Assembly (NCBI RefSeq): GCF_021390515.1
Contig: NZ_JAJUXI010000004.1
Coordinates: 310,001 to 374,000, forward strand
Origin: Dyadobacter sp. CY326
Lineage (GTDB): Bacteria > Bacteroidota > Bacteroidia > Cytophagales > Spirosomataceae
Direction: 5' to 3'
DNA length: 64,000 bases
Shown: positions 42,229 through 50,131 of the stretch, piece after piece
How positions within the stretch are numbered: the first letter of the stretch is position 1
Layout: each line of letters opens with the position of its first letter
Translations under genes and position numbers: made by a program
The notes under the pieces: model-generated
Seen by the model: the letters and a program-made list of their open reading frames with translations, nothing else
Databases searched by the model: none
What the model was told of the DNA's origin: nothing

Positions 42229-44511
42229 TTATTTTGTCAGTGAAAATGGCGCTGCTTCGGGAGCGGTTCCCCAGCTTTTTGAAGGCTGGCTGCCCATGTT
42301 AAATTGCACGGTTCCGCCTTTTTGAATGTCAGCATGTTCCAGGAATGTTTTGCCATAAGCTTTTCCATTCAATGAAGCGCCCTGAATGTACATATTGGCA
42401 TCATTCGAAGCCGGAGCCTGAACGGTGAATTTCTTGCCGTCTTCCATGGTCAATGTCGCCTTCTTGAAAAGCGGCGAACCGATCACATATTGCGTCGTGC
42501 CGGGTGTTACAGGATAGAAACCAAGCGAAGAGAAAACATACCAGGCCGAAGTCTGACCATTGTCTTCATCACCGCAATAACCGTCCGGCGCAGCCTGATA
42601 AAGTTTGTTCATCACCTGACGTAGCCAATAGTGCGCTTTATGCGGTGTTCCGGCATAATTGTATAGATAAATCATGTGCTGGATCGGCTGATTTCCGTGC
42701 GCATAATTGCCCATATTCATGATCTGCATTTCGCGGATTTCGTGAATTGGAAAACCATAATAACTGTCGTCAAATATTGGAGGCAATGTAAAAACCGTGT
42801 CCAGTTTCTGAACAAATGCTTCTCTGCCGCCCATTAAGCCAATTAATCCCTTCACATCCTGAAAAACAGACCATGTGTAGTGAATGCTGTTTCCTTCCGT
42901 AAATGCATCGCCCCATTTGAATGGATTGAATGGTTTCTGAAACTGGCCATCTTTGTTTTTTCCACGCATCCATTTCGTTTCCGGGTCAAACACATTGCGG
43001 TAATTCTGACTTCTTTTTAGATAAAGATCAACCTCTTTCTGGGGTTTTTTCAATGCTGTTCCCAATTGTGAAATGCAGAAATCGGCATAGGCATATTCCA
43101 GCGTCCGCGCTGCATTCTCATTCACTTTTACATCATAAGGCACAAAACCAAGCTCATTGTAATATTCATGACCAAAACGGCCCACAGAACTCACTGGTCC
43201 GGCATTCTCGGTGTTTTTGATCACAGCCTCATACAGCTTGTTAATGTCATAACCTCGAATTCCTTTGACATAAGAATCTGCGATCAACGACGCAGAATTG
43301 GAGCCGATCATGCAGTCGCGGTGGCCCGGGCTGGCCCATTCGGGCAGATAACCGCTTTCGTCATAAGCATTGGCCAAGCCTTCCATAATGTGCGCGTTGA
43401 GCGTCGGATACATTAATGTAAAGAATGGGAAAACAGCACGGAATGTGTCCCAGAAGCCATTGTCGGTAAACATATAACCGGGTTTCACCTCGCCGCTGTA
43501 TGGACTGTAATGCACGATCTTATTAGTTTTATCAAACTCATAAAACTTCCTCGGGAACAAGAGCACGCGATAAAGGCAGGAATAAAATGTGCGGATTTGA
43601 TCAATGTTGTCGCCCTCCACTTGTATGCGCGACAACTCAGCGTTCCAGGCTTTGCGGCCTTTTTCTTTGGTTGCTTCAAAATTGTCGTTCGCGACTTCGC
43701 GCTGCAAGTTCAATTCCGCTTGTTCGGCGCTGATGAATGAAGAAGCAACTTTCAAGCCGACCTGTTCGCCTTTTTTTGTTTTGAAACCAACAACCGCACC
43801 CACGTGGCCGGCTTTCAATTCCAAAGTGTCTTTGGCCAATGTTTTGCCATGAAAAGCGGAAGAGAATGTGAATGCTTTATCAAAAACGATGACAAAATAA
43901 TTCTTGAAATTGGAAGGAACGCCGCCGCTGTTCTTGGTTGTGTAACCAATGATTTTGCGCTCACCAGGAATTATTTTAATGTAAGATCCTTTGTCAAAAG
44001 CATCAATGAGCACGAAAGAACTGTCGGCTTGCGGATATGTAAAGCGGAATTGGGCGGCTCTTTCCGTTGGTGCGATTTCCGTAGTCACATCATAATCAGC
44101 CAAATAAACTTTGTAATAATGTGGCTTTGCAACTTCTGCTTTGTGCGAAAACCAGCTCGCACGGCTTTCTTCATCAATTTTCAGCTTTCCGGTGATGGGC
44201 AGGATAGAAAATTGACCATAATCATTGATCCAGGGACTTGGCTGGTGCGTTTGTTTGAAGCCGCGGATTTTTTCAGCATCATACATATAAGCCCAGCCGT
44301 CACCCATTTTGCCAGTTTGCGGCATCCAGAAATTCATAGCCCAGGGCAATGCAATGGCAGGATAAGTGTTGCCCGACGAAAGACTAAATTTCGATTGCGT
44401 TCCCATAAGCGGGTTTACGAAGTCTACCGGATTATTTTCAACTGTTGATTGGGCAAAGGCAAGCGATGAGGTGACGATTAAGAGGGAGAGGACTTGGAAG
44501 ATTTTTTTCAT
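42229..44511 (-). CDS. GH92 family glycoside hydrolase (alpha-mannosidase)
   Basis: A 760-residue exported enzyme, starting at the ATG at 44511 so that the signal peptide (MKKIFQVLSLLIVTSSLAFA) is at the N-terminus; an ATG 32 codons upstream is unlikely. GH92 signatures: VDFVNPLMGTQSKFSLSSGN, YPAIALPWAMNFWMP, FRAVFPFFTLMYPT, EWASPGHRDCMIGSNSASLI, the glutamate-bearing GYCGDEDNGQTSAWYVFSSL and GNQPIQHMIYLYNYAGTPH. Family members are calcium-dependent exo-alpha-mannosidases that trim mannose from N-glycans or yeast mannan by inversion. No SusC/SusD pair is next to it, so it stands alone, though the operon at 8-20 kb could supply import. Confidence 0.95.
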   Translation of the reverse strand: MKKIFQVLSLLIVTSSLAFAQSTVENNPVDFVNPLMGTQSKFSLSSGNTYPAIALPWAMNFWMPQTGKMGDGWAYMYDAEKIRGFKQTHQPSPWINDYGQFSILPITGKLKIDEESRASWFSHKAEVAKPHYYKVYLADYDVTTEIAPTERAAQFRFTYPQADSSFVLIDAFDKGSYIKIIPGERKIIGYTTKNSGGVPSNFKNYFVIVFDKAFTFSSAFHGKTLAKDTLELKAGHVGAVVGFKTKKGEQVGLKVASSFISAEQAELNLQREVANDNFEATKEKGRKAWNAELSRIQVEGDNIDQIRTFYSCLYRVLLFPRKFYEFDKTNKIVHYSPYSGEVKPGYMFTDNGFWDTFRAVFPFFTLMYPTLNAHIMEGLANAYDESGYLPEWASPGHRDCMIGSNSASLIADSYVKGIRGYDINKLYEAVIKNTENAGPVSSVGRFGHEYYNELGFVPYDVKVNENAARTLEYAYADFCISQLGTALKKPQKEVDLYLKRSQNYRNVFDPETKWMRGKNKDGQFQKPFNPFKWGDAFTEGNSIHYTWSVFQDVKGLIGLMGGREAFVQKLDTVFTLPPIFDDSYYGFPIHEIREMQIMNMGNYAHGNQPIQHMIYLYNYAGTPHKAHYWLRQVMNKLYQAAPDGYCGDEDNGQTSAWYVFSSLGFYPVTPGTTQYVIGSPLFKKATLTMEDGKKFTVQAPASNDANMYIQGASLNGKAYGKTFLEHADIQKGGTVQFNMGSQPSKSWGTAPEAAPFSLTK

Positions 44512-44546
44512 GTTAGGACAATTCTTTTTTAGAGAAACTTGGAGAA

Positions 44547-44574
44547 CAAAAGTAATGCAAGGCTGAGAAACAAA
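44547..44574 (-). promoter_or_regulatory. Candidate promoter of the GH92 gene
   Basis: On the minus strand TTTG at 44574-44571, a 16-bp spacer and TACTTTTG at 44554-44547. Matches the consensus boxes with a spacer one base below the usual range. Leader about 35 nt. Confidence 0.42.
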
Positions 44575-44765
44575 ATGTAAAGCTTCAAAAGTTTTCCTGA
44601 GCAGCAAAGCATGACATTTTGTACCGGCACAATTCTTTTTGACGATATTTTATGCTGGAAGTGCCTCAATAACGCCAATGAGTCCATTTTAGGCTCCTAT
44701 GGCCTTATGTTGAGTGCCCAGCATACAAAAATCAACTTTAAGTTACCCATCGATATATAATCACA

Positions 44766-46163
44766 ATGACTGAACACTTAAATCGCCTTACCCCACGTCA
44801 GATCGTTTTCGAGCTTGACCAATACATCATCGGACAAAATGACGCAAAACGCAATGTTGCCATTGCATTGAGAAATCGGTGGAGGCGAATGAATAGTCCT
44901 GAGGACATCCAACGCGAAATTATTCCAAACAACATACTAATGATCGGCGCGACGGGCGTCGGGAAAACGGAAATTGCGCGCCGACTGGCCAAAATTGCCG
45001 ATGCGCCATTTGTAAAAGTGGAAGCCTCGAAGTTTACCGAAGTCGGTTATGTTGGCCGCGATGTGGAAAGCATGGTCCGCGACCTTGTTGAACAAGCTGT
45101 TGGCATGGTGCGGACGCAGAAAAAAGAGGAAGTGAAGCAGAAAGCTGAGCAGGCTGTTGAAGACATTATTCTGGATGCATTGATCCCGCCGGTTCATGGT
45201 TCGAGTGCTGTCAAGATCAAGGCTGATAACAACACATCCGAAGTGATGCCCGAAGATGACGCAGAATTAAATCAGCGCACAAGAGAGCGTTTTCGTGAAA
45301 AAATCAGAAACGGCGAGCTTGACAGCCGCAAGATTGACATTGAAGTGCAGCAAAACCAGGCGCCGAATGTGGGCATGATCGGCGGCGCTATGGACGACGT
45401 TTCCATGATGAACATTCAGGAAATGATCGGCAATATGATGCCTCGCCGAGGTAAAAAACGCAAGGTGACAGTGGAAGAAGCGCGGAAAATCCTTTTGGAT
45501 GAAGAAGCTTCCAAACTGATCGATATGGATGAGGTGAAGTTGGAGGCGATCAAAAAGGCTGAAAATTTGGGGATTATTTTTATTGATGAAATCGATAAAG
45601 TGGCTTCCAGCCGCTCAGGCGGAGGCGGCGGTCCGGACGTGAGCCGCGAAGGTGTGCAGCGTGATTTGCTTCCAATTGTGGAAGGAAGTGCAGTGAATAC
45701 AAAACACGGCGTCATTAACACCGACCACATTCTGTTCGTCGCAGCGGGCGCATTCCACGTCGCTAAACCTTCGGACCTTATTCCTGAGTTGCAAGGCCGT
45801 TTTCCAATTCGCGTGGAATTGAATAGTCTAACCGAATCAGATTTTTACCAAATCCTGAAAACACCAAAAAATGCCCTTACCAAGCAATATGTGGCCATGA
45901 TGGAGTCGGAAGGAGTGGAGTTGGAGTTTGAAGACGGCGCGCTTAGAGAAATTGCACGGATTGCTTTTGAGGTAAATAGCGAGGTGGAAAACATTGGCGC
46001 AAGACGTTTGCAAACCGTGATGAGCTTGTTACTCAACGATTTCATGTTCGACATTCCCGACGTTATCGGCGCTGACTCTCACATTGTAGTAACCGCTGAT
46101 TTAGTGTCCGAGAAGCTTTCTGCATTGGTGAAAAACAGGGATTTAAGCCAATATATTTTGTAA
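44766..46163 (+). CDS. hslU: ATP-dependent protease ATPase subunit HslU
   Basis: A 465-residue AAA+ unfoldase. It opens LTPRQIVFELDQYIIGQNDA, has Walker A GATGVGKT, the GYVGRD pore loop (TEVGYVGRDVES), an I-domain with acidic repeats (about 120-230), Walker B IIFIDEIDK, sensor-1 around ILFVAAGAFH and arginine-finger LQGRFPIRVEL. The C-terminal LSQYIL tail inserts into the HslV peptidase. HslU unfolds proteins and feeds them to HslV; hslV is usually adjacent in other phyla but is not in this window. Monocistronic, with a terminator after it. Confidence 0.97.
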   Translation: MTEHLNRLTPRQIVFELDQYIIGQNDAKRNVAIALRNRWRRMNSPEDIQREIIPNNILMIGATGVGKTEIARRLAKIADAPFVKVEASKFTEVGYVGRDVESMVRDLVEQAVGMVRTQKKEEVKQKAEQAVEDIILDALIPPVHGSSAVKIKADNNTSEVMPEDDAELNQRTRERFREKIRNGELDSRKIDIEVQQNQAPNVGMIGGAMDDVSMMNIQEMIGNMMPRRGKKRKVTVEEARKILLDEEASKLIDMDEVKLEAIKKAENLGIIFIDEIDKVASSRSGGGGGPDVSREGVQRDLLPIVEGSAVNTKHGVINTDHILFVAAGAFHVAKPSDLIPELQGRFPIRVELNSLTESDFYQILKTPKNALTKQYVAMMESEGVELEFEDGALREIARIAFEVNSEVENIGARRLQTVMSLLLNDFMFDIPDVIGADSHIVVTADLVSEKLSALVKNRDLSQYIL

Positions 46164-46184
46164 GATCAATTTTGATATAATAGT

Positions 46185-46224
46185 AAAAGGGACGAAAAGC
46201 TTCGCGCTTCCGTCCCTTTTTTAT
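46185..46224 (+). terminator. Intrinsic terminator after hslU
   Basis: A long stem AAAAGGGACG (46185-46194) / CGTCCCTTTT (46211-46220), with an inner AAAAGC / GCTTCC-type extension and a T-tract after it. A-rich on the other side, so it may also serve the converging esterase gene. Confidence 0.82.
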
Positions 46225-46239
46225 GATATTAATGTGCTC

Positions 46240-47334
46240 TTATTCTCCAAAAAATAACCACTTGAGCGCAATCGGAAATTCCTTGCTCCATTGCGTCTCC
46301 GTATGTTCGCCGATTGGGTCAATAGAGCTTTTAATTTTTACCCGGCTGTATCCAAAACCCTGGTTAGCAAGCGTTTTATGGAACTTCTCGAAGTTTGGGA
46401 GCATGTTTGCTCCTTCCTTTCCACCGGCATATAAATAAATGCGCGTTTCAAAAGGTTCGAAAAAGTGAATGGCGTCAAAATAGACCTTCTGCGAAATCCA
46501 CAGCGACGGAGAGAAAATCATGAGCCGGCCGAAAACGTGGGGAAACATCAGCGCAGCATAAATGCTCAGCAATCCACCCACCGAACTTCCGCCCATGCCT
46601 GTGTTCAACCTGTCAGGTTTTGTTCTGTAATTGGCATCGACGTGCGGTTTGAGCGTTTCCGCCACAAAACGCAGGAATAATGAACCTAAACCCTTGCCCA
46701 AGCGCGGATTATCATAAGGAGAAAATTCGGTAATACGGTCCTCGCCGCCATGCTCGATGGCCACAATGATCACATCGGCGTGATTTTCCTTCGCCAGTTC
46801 TTCAAGACTTTTATCGATTTCCCAGTTGCCATAAGGAGAGCCTTCGCCAAACAGGTTTTGGGCGTCCGTCATGTAAAGCACAGGATAGCGCACTTCGGGT
46901 TTTTCGTAATAATCGTGCGGAAGCAAAACGTGAACGCGCCGCTTCTTTTTCAGTTGAGGAATTTCGAATGTTTCCGAAAGGACCTCAGCGATCGGCGCAA
47001 GACTAACTTTTTTTGTAATATCCATCTGCCAACGTATAACAATGTCTTTTATAATGCCTTCTGGCTTTGGAATAACTCTGTTGCCATAAGGTTTTCCTAA
47101 TTTGTCCAGCTCCACCTGATTCCAGCCACCGCGCGTGTATTTGTATTCTAACGGGATGGGTAACTCTGAATCTTCGGGAAATTGAAATCGGTATTTTCCC
47201 GGTGAAACCATTGTCATTTCGTAGTCTTCCAAGTCAGGAAGCCATTTACAAAAGTTGCCGGTAAGGAAAACTGGGCGGTTATCGGTTGGTGAGGTCTCTA
47301 ATTCTATACTGAGGGTATCTACTAATACTTGCAT
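46240..47334 (-). CDS. Esterase family protein with N-terminal E-set/CBM-like domain
   Basis: A 364-residue protein. Residues 1-110 form a beta-sandwich of the kind seen in starch-binding or E-set domains (FLTGNFCKWLPDLEDYEM, YKYTRGGWNQVELDKLGK). Residues 120-350 are an alpha/beta-hydrolase of the esterase D/enterochelin esterase family: VLLPHDYYEKPEVRYPVLYM, the nucleophile elbow GMGGSSVGGL, HGGEDRITEFSPYDNPR, and the late catalytic His at GEHTETQWSKEF. No signal peptide is seen. A TACCTTTG box is 32 bp upstream. Substrate unknown; could be a siderophore or carbohydrate ester. Confidence 0.85.
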   Translation of the reverse strand: MQVLVDTLSIELETSPTDNRPVFLTGNFCKWLPDLEDYEMTMVSPGKYRFQFPEDSELPIPLEYKYTRGGWNQVELDKLGKPYGNRVIPKPEGIIKDIVIRWQMDITKKVSLAPIAEVLSETFEIPQLKKKRRVHVLLPHDYYEKPEVRYPVLYMTDAQNLFGEGSPYGNWEIDKSLEELAKENHADVIIVAIEHGGEDRITEFSPYDNPRLGKGLGSLFLRFVAETLKPHVDANYRTKPDRLNTGMGGSSVGGLLSIYAALMFPHVFGRLMIFSPSLWISQKVYFDAIHFFEPFETRIYLYAGGKEGANMLPNFEKFHKTLANQGFGYSRVKIKSSIDPIGEHTETQWSKEFPIALKWLFFGE

Positions 47335-47365
47335 TTAACTGATAGTCACTTAGGGTGTATAGTAG

Positions 47366-47373
47366 CAAAGGTA
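47366..47373 (-). promoter_or_regulatory. -7 box of the esterase gene
   Basis: On the minus strand TACCTTTG matches TANNTTTG, 31 bp before the ATG at 47334. It sits in the gap between folA and the esterase gene, suggesting an independent start. No -33 TTG evident. Confidence 0.42.
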
Positions 47374-47377
47374 CTTA

Positions 47378-47875
47378 TTAAAATTTTTGTTTAATGTAAT
47401 TTACAAATTCAAATTTCCATTTATGCCGCTCATCCGCCTCATGTACAACCCGTTCCGACTCCTCCCATGCACTCGGATCTAAGACTTGAAAAAAAGTATC
47501 ACCATCAATAATTGTATCGACTTCGGTGATATACATTTTGTCTGCCAATGGCTGTGCCTCAACGTAAATTTCCCCTCCACCAACTACAAATGCCTCCGAC
47601 GTTTCAGACTCTTCCGCAATGCGCAGCGCCTCTAACAAAGAATGTGCCACGACAATGCCATCCGCATTGAAATCATCTTTCCGTGTAATAACAATGGAAG
47701 TGCGTCCGGGTAAAGCTTTTCCAATGGACTCGAAAGTTTTCCTTCCCATAATCATCGGATGGCCCAGAGTAAGCTGTTTAAACCGCTTCAAATCATCCGG
47801 CAACCGCCAGAGCAACTGATTATCCTTCCCAATAACACCGTTTTTCGAAACGGCAACGATGATTGAAATTTGCAT
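47378..47875 (-). CDS. folA: Dihydrofolate reductase
   Basis: A 165-residue DHFR of normal length. Signatures: ISIIVAVSKNGVIGKDNQLL at the start, the substrate-site WRLPDDLKRFKQLTLG, NADPH motif IMGRKTFESIGKALPGRT and VVGGGEIYVEAQPLADKMYI. It reduces dihydrofolate to tetrahydrofolate with NADPH. The gene lies 135 bp downstream of fmt on the same strand; the two share folate metabolism, because Fmt uses 10-formyl-THF. Thymidylate synthase, the other common partner, is not in the window. Confidence 0.97.
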   Translation of the reverse strand: MQISIIVAVSKNGVIGKDNQLLWRLPDDLKRFKQLTLGHPMIMGRKTFESIGKALPGRTSIVITRKDDFNADGIVVAHSLLEALRIAEESETSEAFVVGGGEIYVEAQPLADKMYITEVDTIIDGDTFFQVLDPSAWEESERVVHEADERHKWKFEFVNYIKQKF

Positions 47876-48010
47876 TGATTGATGTTTAATAATCGTTAAG
47901 CAATGAAAAATTAGTCCCAGCGCTATTAAACGACCTCATTCCGGGTTTTTGAAAATGTAATTCTGCCATACTAAATATTTATAGTGTGTAATGAATGCTT
48001 AAAACTTACC

Positions 48011-48931
48011 TCAAAGTCGGTTCCCCCGCAGGAAATCGCCAATTTCCATTCGTTTCTTCCCTTCCAATTGCAAAACTTCAATCGCTAGCCAGCCTTCCGC
48101 GGTTTGAAAATAAAGGAAAGATTTCCCGTCGGTTCTGAATTGTCCAGGCTGGTCGCTTTCTTGAAATTCTATGACCTTCGATTTGAAAATTTTGCAGGAA
48201 AGACCATTGATTGTCGTCCAGGCGGCGGGATAGGGAGAAAGTCCGCGGATGAAGTTGTGGATTTCCGTGGCTGGTTTTTGCCAGTCAATTTCGCACGTTT
48301 CACGAAAGATTTTGGGTGCGGAACGGATTTCGGCTGGCTCTTGCTGTGGCTCTTGCGGATAATTGCCGGCTTCGATGGCTCGAACCGTTTGCACAACCAG
48401 CTTTGCTCCTTTTGCCATCAGGCGTTCATATAATGTTCCTGCGTCGTCGTCGGGGTGAATTTGTTCTTTTTCCTGATAAATGATCTTGCCCGTGTCGATG
48501 TCCTTTTCGATGAAAAATGTCGTGACGCCGGTTTCTGTCTCTCCATTGATGATGGCCCAGTTGATAGGCGCCGCTCCGCGATATTGCGGCAGCAGCGAAC
48601 TATGCAAATTGAATGTTCCTTTTGACGGCATGCTCCACACCACTTCGGGCAACATTCGGAATGCAACGACGACTTGGAGATCGGCCTGATAGGACCGTAA
48701 TTCTTCCAGAAATTCCGGATTTTTCAGCTTCTCGGGCTGTAAAACAGGGATGCCCTGCGCTTGTGCGTATAGTTTTACGGGCGAGGCAGTTTGCTTTTGT
48801 CCGCGACCCGCAGGCTTGTCGGGAACAGTTATGACAGCCACAACATTAGAATTGCTTTCGACCAGACTTTGTAAACTTGGGACCGCAAATTCAGGCGTTC
48901 CCATGAAAATTATTCGCAATGGTGTTGACAT
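48011..48931 (-). CDS. fmt: Methionyl-tRNA formyltransferase
   Basis: A 306-residue Fmt. N-terminal catalytic domain: RIIFMGTPEFAVPSLQSLVE, the formyl-THF site FNLHSSLLPQYRGAAPINWA (with the conserved N, H, and SLLPxYRG), FFIEKDIDTGKIIYQE. The C-terminal OB-like domain ends KRMEIGDFLRGNRL. It adds formyl to Met-tRNA(fMet) for translation initiation. It diverges from greA across 232 bp that hold a structured greA leader. folA follows. Confidence 0.97.
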   Translation of the reverse strand: MSTPLRIIFMGTPEFAVPSLQSLVESNSNVVAVITVPDKPAGRGQKQTASPVKLYAQAQGIPVLQPEKLKNPEFLEELRSYQADLQVVVAFRMLPEVVWSMPSKGTFNLHSSLLPQYRGAAPINWAIINGETETGVTTFFIEKDIDTGKIIYQEKEQIHPDDDAGTLYERLMAKGAKLVVQTVRAIEAGNYPQEPQQEPAEIRSAPKIFRETCEIDWQKPATEIHNFIRGLSPYPAAWTTINGLSCKIFKSKVIEFQESDQPGQFRTDGKSFLYFQTAEGWLAIEVLQLEGKKRMEIGDFLRGNRL

Positions 48932-48983
48932 AGATTGTTACCGCTTTTGGATAAAAAATGGTGATACCATTTACAAATATTGT

Positions 48984-48991
48984 TATTTTTG
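48984..48991 (+). promoter_or_regulatory. -7 box of the greA leader transcript
   Basis: TATTTTTG matches TANNTTTG exactly. Transcription would begin near 48996, about 15 nt before the leader ORF and about 168 nt before greA. A -33 TTG is not at the normal spacing. Confidence 0.45.
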
Positions 48992-49010
48992 TCGTTCTTA
49001 ACAGAAAATT

Positions 49011-49058
49011 ATGATGCAGACAATATCATATACGAGCCGAAAAGAAAAGGTCTTCTAA
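49011..49058 (+). CDS. Putative 15-codon leader peptide upstream of greA
   Basis: An ORF reading MMQTISYTSRKEKVF then TAA, placed between the promoter box and the hairpins; its stop lies in the first small hairpin. The size and place fit a leader peptide whose translation could set the choice of RNA structure. No run of a single amino acid that would sense tRNA charging is seen. It might equally be non-coding. Confidence 0.25.
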   Translation: MMQTISYTSRKEKVF

Positions 49059-49087
49059 CCTTCTACTACGAGTGTTGTTACTCTTGT

Positions 49088-49118
49088 AGAGCGGTCTTAG
49101 AGCCGTTCTTTTTTTTTA
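49088..49118 (+). terminator. Intrinsic terminator inside the greA leader
   Basis: Stem AGAGCGGT (49088-49095) with GCCGTTCT (49102-49109), allowing two G-U pairs, a 6-nt loop CTTAGA, then at least nine Ts. It lies 45 nt before the greA start, so greA expression requires read-through or another promoter. Confidence 0.75.
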
Positions 49119-49163
49119 TTCAAATTTCAAAAAACATAAAGACTTGTAAACCAATTTAAGGTC

Positions 49164-49646
49164 ATGGCTAAAATTTCATACTATACGGAAGAAGGATTAA
49201 ACAAGCTGAAGAATGAGCTGAATGATATGAAAACAAAAGGCCGCACGGAGATTGCAAAGCAGATTGCAGAGGCGCGGGATAAGGGTGATTTGAGTGAAAA
49301 TGCAGAATATGATGCTGCGAAAGATGCACAGGGAATGCATGAAATGAAAATCGCCAAACTGGAAGAGATCATGTCAAATGCACGCGTTATCGACGAGTCT
49401 TCGATTGATACTTCGCAAGTTGCAGTGCTTTCGAAAGTGAAGATTAAAAACCGTAAAAATGGAATGGAAGTGACATATACTTTGGTTTCAGAGGAAGAAG
49501 CGGACCTTAAAACAGGCAAAATTTCGGTTGGTTCGCCGATTGGAAAGGGACTTTTGGGGAAAAAAGTGGGTGACACGACTGAAATTAAGGTTCCTGCGGG
49601 GTTGATGGAATTTGAAGTGCTGGATATCAGCAGGTTTACCGAATAA
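49164..49646 (+). CDS. greA: Transcription elongation factor GreA
   Basis: A 160-residue GreA. The N-terminal coiled coil ends at the acidic tip AEARDKGDLSENAEYDAAKD that enters the RNA polymerase secondary channel. The C-terminal FKBP-like domain contains KVKIKNRKNGMEVTYTLVSE, ISVGSPIGKGLLGKKVGD and ends EFEVLDISRFTE. It rescues backtracked polymerase by stimulating transcript cleavage. The start is the ATG at 49164. The leader carries a terminator, so level control by attenuation is likely. A strong terminator follows. Confidence 0.97.
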   Translation: MAKISYYTEEGLNKLKNELNDMKTKGRTEIAKQIAEARDKGDLSENAEYDAAKDAQGMHEMKIAKLEEIMSNARVIDESSIDTSQVAVLSKVKIKNRKNGMEVTYTLVSEEEADLKTGKISVGSPIGKGLLGKKVGDTTEIKVPAGLMEFEVLDISRFTE

Positions 49647-49663
49647 GTTCTTTAGTAACATTA

Positions 49664-49713
49664 TAGATGTTGGATTGCAGAATGTTGACCATTCGCAATC
49701 CAACATTTTTGTT
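49664..49713 (+). terminator. Intrinsic terminator after greA
   Basis: A long stem with arms ATGTTGGATTGC and GCAATCCAACAT, plus an inner GAATG / CATTC pairing, followed by TTTTTG. Very stable. Confidence 0.88.
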
Positions 49714-49744
49714 TTAAATTGGTTTTGATCAGCAGCACGCCGCC

Positions 49745-50086
49745 ATGAAATTTAAAGGGATCTTAGTGAGTGTCTCGTTCCTCCGCGTGGAGGGCATGGC
49801 CCTTTTCCCATTCATTTTGGTAAAGAAAAAACCTTGCAGCCGCTTCCTAATCAACCACGAGCAAATCCATTTGAGACAACAGCTGGAACTGGGTTTGATT
49901 GTCTTTTATATTTGGTATTTTGCCGAATATTTAGTCCGCCTGGTCCAGCACAAAAATCATTATCTCGCCTATCTGCACATTTCTTTTGAGCGGGAAGCAT
50001 ATCACCATCAGGGAGATTTAAATTATCTCAAAAACAGGCGGTTATGGGCGTTTTCGAGCTATTTGAAGAATCCCAAACGTTTGTAA
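49745..50086 (+). CDS. Small conserved protein with HExxH motif
   Basis: A 113-residue protein with motif HEQIH at residues 38-42 in INHEQIHLRQQLELG, a hydrophobic stretch LIVFYIWYFAEYLVRLV (51-67) and a late acidic FEREAYHHQ (81-89). The HExxH plus downstream Glu layout resembles a minimal zincin, and Glu84 could be a third zinc ligand. I recall similar small proteins in many Bacteroidota, all unnamed. It probably sits at the inner membrane. Proteolytic activity is only suggested by the motif. It lies 99 bp after greA and 46 bp before the M42 peptidase gene, same strand. Confidence 0.7.
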   Translation: MKFKGILVSVSFLRVEGMALFPFILVKKKPCSRFLINHEQIHLRQQLELGLIVFYIWYFAEYLVRLVQHKNHYLAYLHISFEREAYHHQGDLNYLKNRRLWAFSSYLKNPKRL

Positions 50087-50131
50087 TAACCAATTTTCAA
50101 AAAGCATTTTAAGTAAATTATTTTGATAAAT

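Larger units (their letters stand above)
48996..49118 (+). ncRNA. Candidate greA leader RNA (attenuator or sRNA)
   Basis: A segment of about 120 nt bounded by a promoter box (48984-48991) and an intrinsic terminator. It contains a small 5-bp hairpin (49047-49062), a larger hairpin of about 11 pairs with one mismatch and one bulge (49062-49090, loop GTTGTT) and the terminator stem (49088-49109). The last two share bases 49088-49090, so they exclude each other in part. Two readings fit: an attenuated greA leader, or a separate small RNA. Escherichia coli makes GraL RNAs from such a terminated greA leader. Prediction from sequence only. Confidence 0.45.

Noticed and set aside
43804..44448. 214-codon plus-strand ORF
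   Set aside because: Antisense to the GH92 gene; no promoter or family features of its own.
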